Positions 57,001-64,000 of a stretch of DNA of 64,000 nt are shown piece after piece. The DNA is from Dirofilaria immitis. Taxonomy: Eukaryota > Nematoda > Chromadorea > Rhabditida > Onchocercidae. Location of the stretch: NCBI GenBank assembly GCA_024305405.1, contig JAKNDB010000105.1, positions 1,984,001-2,048,000 of the forward strand, in the 5' to 3' direction. Within the stretch, counting starts at the first letter, position 1; every line of letters starts with the position of its first letter. The notes under the pieces are model-generated. The model searched no databases. It was given only the letters and a program-made list of their open reading frames with translations, and was not told the origin of the DNA. Position numbers and translations under genes: made by a program.

Positions 57001-59533
57001 TTCGTGTGGACTAGAATGATTAATTTCGTAATTATCAGTTACAAATTTATTATAGAATTATTTGCACATTGTCAGTTACAAATTACAAATTTATCATTTA
57101 TCAGTTATAAATTTATCATAGAATTATTTGTACATTATACATATGTAGTTTTGGATGCAATGATCAAAATAGGAAATAAAATGATTTCTTTACTTTTAAT
57201 TTGAATAAATGATTTACAGACTGAAAGACCAGAAATACAGATAGAAAAGAATTGTTCATCGAAATTATACTTTAATCAGTTTAGTTTAAAAATAATGAAG
57301 TTTTTTAAAATAGGAGATGATAGCATTGAAATTTAGTAGAAATAAAGTACATTTAAAATGTTGGTTAAAATTTCAAACAGCTATTTCCTACACCAAATAC
57401 TTATTTGTTTGTCTGTATTTTTAATCTCCTTTCAAAAAGGTTTATTTGCCTATTCATATTACAATTGTGCTAAGCATCGCTATTTTTGGCAATGTCGAAG
57501 TTTAAGGCATATTTAATTAATGCTTTTTTGATTTGAAAATTTTACAATTTTTCCATCTTTCCCATTCATTTCATATAGTATAGTATGCCTCCTGTCTTAA
57601 AGATATACTTCTCATCGTTCGGTTTTTTAAACTTCTTAAAAATACAGGAAAATTAATAATGTTTTAATAATTTATTCTAACTATTAAAAATGCCTGAGAA
57701 AAAAATCATATGATTTCTATAAAAGATTATTACATCCCAGTTTCTATTAAATATATTCCATATTCATTCCACTTTCCTTCACAATTAAAATATATGTAAA
57801 TCGATACACTTTTATAATTTACTTAAAATATTCACAATTTAATATAATATTGCTACGATTAAATTGTTAGATAAATTTTGATCGTCTCAAATTTTTTTAT
57901 TCCCGATTTTAAATAATGATAATGCATAATATATATATATATATAGACATATATATATACACATAGGAAGCAGGGTAAAATACAAAATACATGAAAATAA
58001 ATAGCAGAAACTTGAATTTCAGAAATATCAACAAATCAAAAATAAAAATTTTTGCTGAAAAAATCAAGCTAGCACTCCAATAAAAACTGATTTGGTATGT
58101 ATCACATATATCAAGTTATACATACCAATCTCGTACATTATTGTTCCCATATCTGATTCAAGCTTTTTGTTAATAAACAGGATTAAAATAAGAAACTGAA
58201 AGAAAAAAAATGAGAAACTACGAAGGAATATTAGTCAAAACTTTTTGTCAGAAGGTTCAAACTTCCGTTCATATGATATGGATTTTATGAATAATGAATT
58301 TTTCTAATAAACAGATAGCAGTGATCATATTACTCAGATCTTTAGAAAATTTCTTTTGTTTCGTTCTTGACAACAGATCATATGGGAAGGACAATGAGAT
58401 AAAATCATAGGAGTAACAAATCATCCAAATATTTTTGATTTGAATAAGAAAAAAACTTTATTTTCTATATCAGATTCCTTGGTGCAGAATATTTATAAAA
58501 TAAAAACGAGTATCAAATATCGGTATTTAAGCTGAGTAACGAATTAATTTAATTCATTTCATTTCAATTATCAGAAATATCCAGTCAGCACTTCGTCGAA
58601 TTTGCGACACATTCAAGAACTAATCAGTGATAATCTTAGAAGTTAAATATTGTGGTGATTTAGTAGAAGGACTGAAGATTGCTAAAAATGTACTTCCCAA
58701 TATGATCGTTGCAAATTTTTAATGGTCACTTAGCAGTCATTCAGCAGGGAGTAGTTGAAATATTGTTTAAATATTAATGGGTAATTTGTTCGCTTTAGCT
58801 AGTTGATCAGTTAATTGATTGATAAGATTAATTTCTGTTATTTACAATGCGTATATCTAACGCTGACCTCGTAACAATGTCATTAATTTGTTAGAGTGAC
58901 CTAAATTTATTACCACATCAATGCAAGTTCTAATAGTTGTTATTTCCATGGTGACGTTCAGTTACAATGTTGCTATTACAGTTATTATTTCTGATATTGC
59001 CATCCATTCATTCTACATGTACTTTTTAATTCTATTGAAACGATTCATTTTTTGGATATTTCATTTTAAAAATATATTAAAGTAATTTCAAATGAAAGAA
59101 TCATAATTCAGCAATCTTTAATTGACAGGACAGGAGGCTATTTTTTCTAATTTCATATAAAATTCTTTTAATTTCAGGAAACCAAAAAATATTCCAATAG
59201 ACTTTTAATAAAAATTCCGAACTAAAAATTCCTGACAATATTAAAATTTTTGCCGCTATAATAAGTCAAAAATTTATTACTCAGATGTGGAGACGAATGG
59301 AGGAGAAGCAAGTAGATGCTTGAAAGAATGCTTGAAACCAATCCTGAAATTCGAGCGTTCCTTCACTTTTCAGTTTCAAAATTTCGAAAAAGCTAGTTTT
59401 TCCTAGTGAATGTTCTTCTAGTGAATATAAAAGACAGACTGATAAATTTAAATTGATCATAATTTTGATTATAATAAAGACCAAACCAAACTTAAATTTG
59501 TATTTAATAAGAAATTTGGCTATAATTTTCTAG
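57001..59533. other. no gene recognised
   Basis: AT-rich, with an imperfect tandem repeat of CAGTTACAAATTTAT-type units at about 57040-57125 and a TA microsatellite at about 57931-57958. One exon-like frame at 58576-58644 (KYPVSTSSNLRHIQELISDN, then stop) follows a good acceptor but could not be joined to anything. Confidence 0.4.
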
Positions 59534-62294
59534 ATGATTAGATATGAAAAAAATCAAGTTTATTGGATTTACTAACTTGGTTAGTCTTGCTCATTCCATT
59601 CGACTTATTGTTCTCTAGATATGTGAAAGATTTGAATCAGCGGCCTTGTGCAGCCAAAAGTGCAGCCCAGATGATCAATACCGTTTTATTATTACACAAC
59701 TTTTTATCGTTTACACTGCATTGATTTTTCTGAAGGTGACAGAACAACATTGATTCAAAATTAAAATTGATTTATTGTTATTACTTACTTTATTTAACTT
59801 TACTATAATAAAAATTATCATAAATTATTTAAATTTAATCATTTTTATACTTAAATTTGTAATTTAGAGAGTGCATAATACTATGAATTCAAATTTTTAG
59901 ATAATTATTTTCAATTTCGTTCTATTGCAGAGCTTGAGAATCAGATTGATTGTTTAAAAAAGCATCTCCAAATGTCGACAAAAGTGAGAATTCTTTTTTG
60001 ATTTAATTAAATAAGCTAAGCTTAAGATAATAGCTTTCAATATAATCATTCATATTCAAACTCGTTACCAAGATTTTATGAAGATATACTCAAACTTTAT
60101 TACCAAGAATTTTTTTAGCAGGAAGAAAGTATGAAAAATTGGGTAATTTGTAATGTGTCGGTTGAAAGAGATGTTTATTTCAAATTTCAAATTTCACAAT
60201 TGGATCCTTCCTCTATTTCAAAATAAATTATCTCAAGAGGAGGAAAAAGATAAAAGTTTGATTCATTATTAGTTAACGAACAAAAGATGAATCAGTTTCA
60301 CTCTTTTTATAAATTGCTACCTTTTTGTTGCACAATTTTGAAGCAGTTTCTCTTCAGCTTGCAACGAACAATGTACATTCGAGAGCGATAACAATAAAAA
60401 TCAAATCAAAATTCATTGCAGGTCAAAAATTAATCTTTCTTTATATTTATCGTAATTATTCAATTTTTGATCTGCAAGCAATTTGCCTCTTTCGTCTTAT
60501 TAGCGCAGCTAGTTTCGTAATTTTGGAGCTTACGAACTTTTGAACTTTTGATCTCATAAGCTTTCTGAGCTTTTTCTCATTTACAACTCTTTTAACACTT
60601 CGTTCTCATAGCCAATAATTTTTAAATCAAAAATTTTGACAAATTTCATTGGAACTACTTTCCATTTTCTAAAACTTATCACCCTAGAAGATAATTCAGT
60701 TCATGGCAAATTTTTAAAGATTTTTTTATTTCATAAATAATAGATATTTTTAAATATTATGCTACAACTTTCAACATTGTTTATAATTTCCATTATTATT
60801 GTTATCAGTCCATTTTCTCCCAAAGCATGTTTTGCTTTTTTTTCCTTTCAAATAATTTATGCACTTTAGAACAATCCGATTCTGATTATGAAATATCGAG
60901 ACAATTGTAGAATATTACAAAAATTCAATGTAGAATTTAATTATTTATATTTCTAGGTTTTTGAATGCATCATAATATGATTTTTAATTGGATACCAGAG
61001 CAGAAATATAGCTAATTGAATACAGTTATGAGAGTTTAATAATCATTAAATGCTTGATATATGCTATTAAATGGATGATAAAATACCTTTTGTTAGAGTG
61101 TTAAAAATGCATTTAATAAAATCTAACTGTCTTGGTCGGTGAATTTGTTGCAGTTACACTTCATCTGAACAATCATTCACAGAATAGGTCTTTAACTGAG
61201 AGAAATACTGAGAAGAAATTTATAGGATATGGAATTAAGCCTATTCGAGAAATATACAGATGTATTAATTGCTATAGATAGATGTCGGTACCAATTTGGA
61301 AATTTGAAATTATGCTTGCCTAATCAAAGATTATCGTTGTAATGTGTCTTTCTTATATTATCATGATACTCTCATCAGAGCGATCGATATGTTGTTACCT
61401 TCGATTAATTGAAAATGAATTCTCTACAATTGTATAAATATAAAGACGAATAATAGTCAGTACATTTCATTTGTCGAAACACAAAGAATGTGTGGAGTTG
61501 AAGTAGTTGCATAAAAATAATAATTTAGATAACTGATTAGTTAATTATTTATTAAAAGTCGCATTTTACATAAGACGACATTTACTAATATAAAGGAGCT
61601 TTGTCTCTAGTGGTAGAATATTGCACAAAAATAGAAATTAAAAATTGAACAGTTCTACTTTTTCAGGACTTTGAAATGTTCTCTGATTTGTTATTTTAAG
61701 ACATTCTCTCATGCCTGTTCTAAAATACGTGACATCCTTTTGGTAAGCAATTTAAAATTTTTACTTTTATAATAAAATAGTTGAATTATTTTACGACCAC
61801 CGAAAGATTAATTGAAAATGAATTCTCTACAATTGTATAAATATAAAGACGAATAATAGTCAGTACATTTCATTTGTCGAAACACAAAGAATGTGTGGAG
61901 TTGACTTTACTACTACTACTACTACTTACTACTTACTACTACTACTATAATAAAATAGTTGAATTATTTTACGACCACCGAAAGATATGAGAGAGAACTT
62001 TTTATTCTCATGATTTCTTACATTTAACTAATGATATGTTTGCATTTGACTTATTTGATGCAAACTGTAAAATCAATTTTAATTTTTAACCATTCACTAG
62101 TTTAGCAGGAAACCAACGAAATTTTCTGCAAGTTTAAAAGATTTAATTGAATTTCAAACAATACATTTCAGCGTTTGAGCATGCGACAAGTCAATGATCT
62201 ACGACTACCAACATCATCGGATAATAATATGGAAATTGAATGTTATCAACTGCATGATGAAAATTACATGAAGCAGAAAATGCTCGAAGTATAA
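59534..62294 (+). CDS. possible small membrane protein with coiled coil, unrecognised
   Basis: Not recognised. Four exons fit splice signals and phases: 59534-59735, 59931-59983, 60119-60142, 62172-62294; about 133 aa. The ATG directly follows TTTTCTAG, a possible spliced-leader acceptor. A hydrophobic segment (SSLLDLLTWLVLLIPFDLLF) is followed by SRYVKDLNQRPCAAKSAAQM, a helical stretch (ELENQIDCLKKHLQMSTK) and the end NMEIECYQLHDENYMKQKML before the stop. The frame in exon 1 holds only if the A-run at 59547-59553 is one base longer and the T-run at 59701-59705 one base shorter; the total length is unchanged. The third intron is about 2 kb and contains the duplicated repeats. The last exon could belong to another gene. 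Treat as a candidate. Confidence 0.35.
61403..61501 (+). repeat. 99-bp direct repeat, copy A
   Basis: Identical by eye to 61806-61904 (starts GATTAATTGAAAATGAATTC, ends TGTGTGGAGTTGA). Confidence 0.92.
61768..61808 (+). repeat. 41-bp direct repeat, copy A
   Basis: Identical to 61946-61986 (starts TATAATAAAATAGTTG, ends CCACCGAAAGAT). Its right end abuts copy B of the 99-bp repeat. Confidence 0.9.
61806..61904 (+). repeat. 99-bp direct repeat, copy B
   Basis: Second copy of 61403-61501, 403 bases downstream. Confidence 0.92.
61905..61945. repeat. (TAC)n microsatellite
   Basis: Runs of ACT/TAC units with two TTAC interruptions, lying between copy B of the 99-bp repeat and copy B of the 41-bp repeat. 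Confidence 0.9.
61946..61986 (+). repeat. 41-bp direct repeat, copy B
   Basis: Second copy of 61768-61808, 178 bases downstream. Confidence 0.9.
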
Positions 62295-62879
62295 ACAGAA
62301 TAAGATGAGATACATTTAACAGCATTATTGAAGAAGTAGAAGTAATGAGTTATTATATTTTCAAAAAATTGATTGGTATCAAAACCGGTTTATTTGATTT
62401 CGATGACCAGCTAGATGTTTCTATGTTCTTGCTAAAGGCTTTTTAACTCCTAACGAAAGTTTTTCGTCAATGTTTTTATCATTTGTTGCTTCAACGGCAT
62501 TTTGTTTTTAAGACGAATATCATATCTCAGAAAAGTAATATTGTCTTTTTTTTCGATTTCATCTGAAATATTCATTTTCAAAGCTACAAACTTTCCGTTG
62601 AATATATTTATGAAGCGAATAATCTTATTTCAAAAGCTGATATTTGAAAGAATATTTTCACTAATACTATGCAATAATTTCTGACAGTAAGAATTAATTT
62701 GCATCTTTCAGCTATCATCTAATTTTTGAATAAGCTGATCTTTTTCATAATTTGTAATAAAGCTTTCATAGATTAATTCTCACTTTCCCATTTAAAATCC
62801 TAAAATCCCATGCGAACATCTGAAATAGATTAAATTTATTACTTTTTTTGAATTCAGTTATAAAATTCAAAGAAATAAA
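62295..62879. other. no gene recognised
   Basis: Convergent region between the candidate + strand gene and the collagen 3' end. Nothing coding supported. Confidence 0.4.
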
Positions 62880-63738
62880 TCATCGCAAAAATCGACTGTA
62901 ATAATAGATAGATCGTGGTGGGCAGGGGCAATAAGCGGCGCTACTTCCAGGGATGCCTGGTCCACCAGATGCTCCTGCAAGTCCATCAATCCCCAACTGG
63001 CCTGGCATTCCAGGATATCCTGGTGGTCCTGCTGGACCTGGTATTCCATTATTTCCAGTCTGTCCATCAGCTCCAGGTTGTCCAATAAATCCTGGGAAGC
63101 CTGGCATTCCTTTTGGTCCTGGTTTTCCTCTTCCATTTAACCCCTTTCGACCTGGTGGACCAGGTAGACCAACAATGCCAGGCGGTCCCGGTGGACCAGC
63201 ATTGCCATTTGGTCCTGGTGGTCCTGGCATTGCAATGCCACCTGAAAGTCCTGGCTGCCCTGGATTTCCATCTGGACCAGCTAAACCTTGGGGTCCGTCA
63301 GGTCCGGGTAGGCCAGGGGAACCAACTGGACATTTGATGCAAGTCATATCCTGCGGAGGACAAGTCACTGATGGATAGATTGCTGTGTTGTCGTTTCCGG
63401 GAAGTCCAGGTAGTCCTGGCTCTGAAAAAGAGATTGTTGAATCCCGCTTATGAAAAATGTTCTTTTTTTTGATAAATTCAAAATATTTGTAATATGGAAA
63501 GAACAGCAAAAAACATGCGTCCATTTTGGCCAGGTGGACCGGAAGGACCTGGTGGACCTTGGGAACAGACTGGACGCGGTGCTTCGCATAAGCAATAAGA
63601 TGGCAAATTGGAGAAATTTTGACGTTTTCGTCGAAATATACTGCTGAATGGATCATCTCGTCTTCGACTAAGCGGATTGAGGCTGACTTGTATATCCATC
63701 ATTTCGGACCAAGCTGAATCGGTTTCGACACGAAATAT
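62880..63738 (-). CDS. nematode cuticle collagen, C-terminal two exons (5' part beyond right edge)
   Basis: Structural protein of the cuticle, secreted by the hypodermis. Exons 63519-63738 and 62880-63421; about 253 residues are visible. The first visible exon ends the N-terminal collagen domain ([14 protein letters not shown]), then has basic cleavage sites (LSRRRDD and IFRRKRQNF, subtilisin-like processing), a cysteine cluster ([10 protein letters not shown]) and the first Gly-X-Y triplets. The second has a short break with cysteines ([11 protein letters not shown]), then the main Gly-X-Y block, and ends [17 protein letters not shown]. Interruptions and cysteine clusters are typical of cuticle collagens. 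The intron between the exons starts GCATGT; this junction alone keeps Gly-X-Y phase (GQN-GQP-GLP). The transmembrane exon must lie past 64000. The antisense strand gives a Pro/Gly-rich frame that is only a shadow. Confidence 0.95.
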
Positions 63739-64000
63739 CTGTATTTTATTTAAATATTCTGTAGTTCAGATACAGAACTATTGTAAGTTTCATGCAAATA
63801 TTTTCAATTAAAGCCTTTCATTAAAAATAATTAATAAGAAGACTTTTTAATTTATATCACTCTGTAGGAACAATGTATGATGAAAATATACTATTATAAG
63901 GTAAAATATTCGTGATAAGATCTGACTTTGACATAATTAAAATATTCAATTTTAATCAATAAATTGTCAACAAATTTGAAAAAATTTCGTAAAGTTGGGC

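Noticed and set aside
57004..57204. 66-codon + strand frame after the DM gene start
   Set aside because: Low-complexity product of the local CAGTTACAAATTTAT-type repeats.
62953..63378. Proline/glycine-rich open frame on the + strand opposite the collagen
   Set aside because: Exact antisense shadow of Gly-X-Y codons; the minus strand has the family motifs and splice sites.

Overview
The window is nuclear DNA of a nematode. It is strongly AT-rich, its genes are split into many small exons by short introns, and the best family matches are to Caenorhabditis-type genes: a two-DM-domain MAB-3, a FER-1 ferlin, a cuticle collagen, HSP-6, GANA-1 and PPT-1. The base composition and gene style suggest a parasitic clade III (filarial-like) worm; that is inference. 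No CRISPR, rRNA, tRNA or plasmid features were seen.

Layout. 1-575 (-): 5' end of an alpha-galactosidase gene. 2345-2627 (-): a broken GrpE-like fragment. 5737-8628 (+): a MoeA/gephyrin-E molybdenum insertase. 10708-15030 (-): mitochondrial Hsp70. 16651-17445 (-): a small unrecognised secreted or membrane protein, with a possible divergent partner on the + strand. 18740-21463 (-): palmitoyl-protein thioesterase 1. 23167-27314 (-) and 35440-40010 (+): two SLC22-like transporters arranged as a divergent inverted pair, separated by 8 kb that holds one isolated exon-like frame. 41029-53753 (-): a ferlin of about 40 exons. 54743-57000 (-): a MAB-3-like DM-domain factor. 59534-62294 (+): a possible small unrecognised gene. 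62880-63738 (-): the 3' part of a cuticle collagen whose first exons lie beyond the right edge.

The genes are ordinary chromosomal neighbours rather than one pathway. Some share themes: alpha-galactosidase and PPT-1 are lysosomal hydrolases, Hsp70 and the GrpE relic belong to one chaperone cycle, and the MAB-3 and FER-1 homologues act in male development and sperm function in C. elegans.

Two window-wide observations matter for anyone using the sequence. First, almost every gene contains one or more single-base frame breaks, nearly all in short homopolymers, although splice phases and protein families are otherwise intact; this looks like residual sequencing error rather than gene decay. Second, at least six introns use GC-AG splice sites, a high share of the roughly 100 introns resolved here. 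All exon limits were worked out by hand from splice motifs, reading phase and family knowledge; no search was run.
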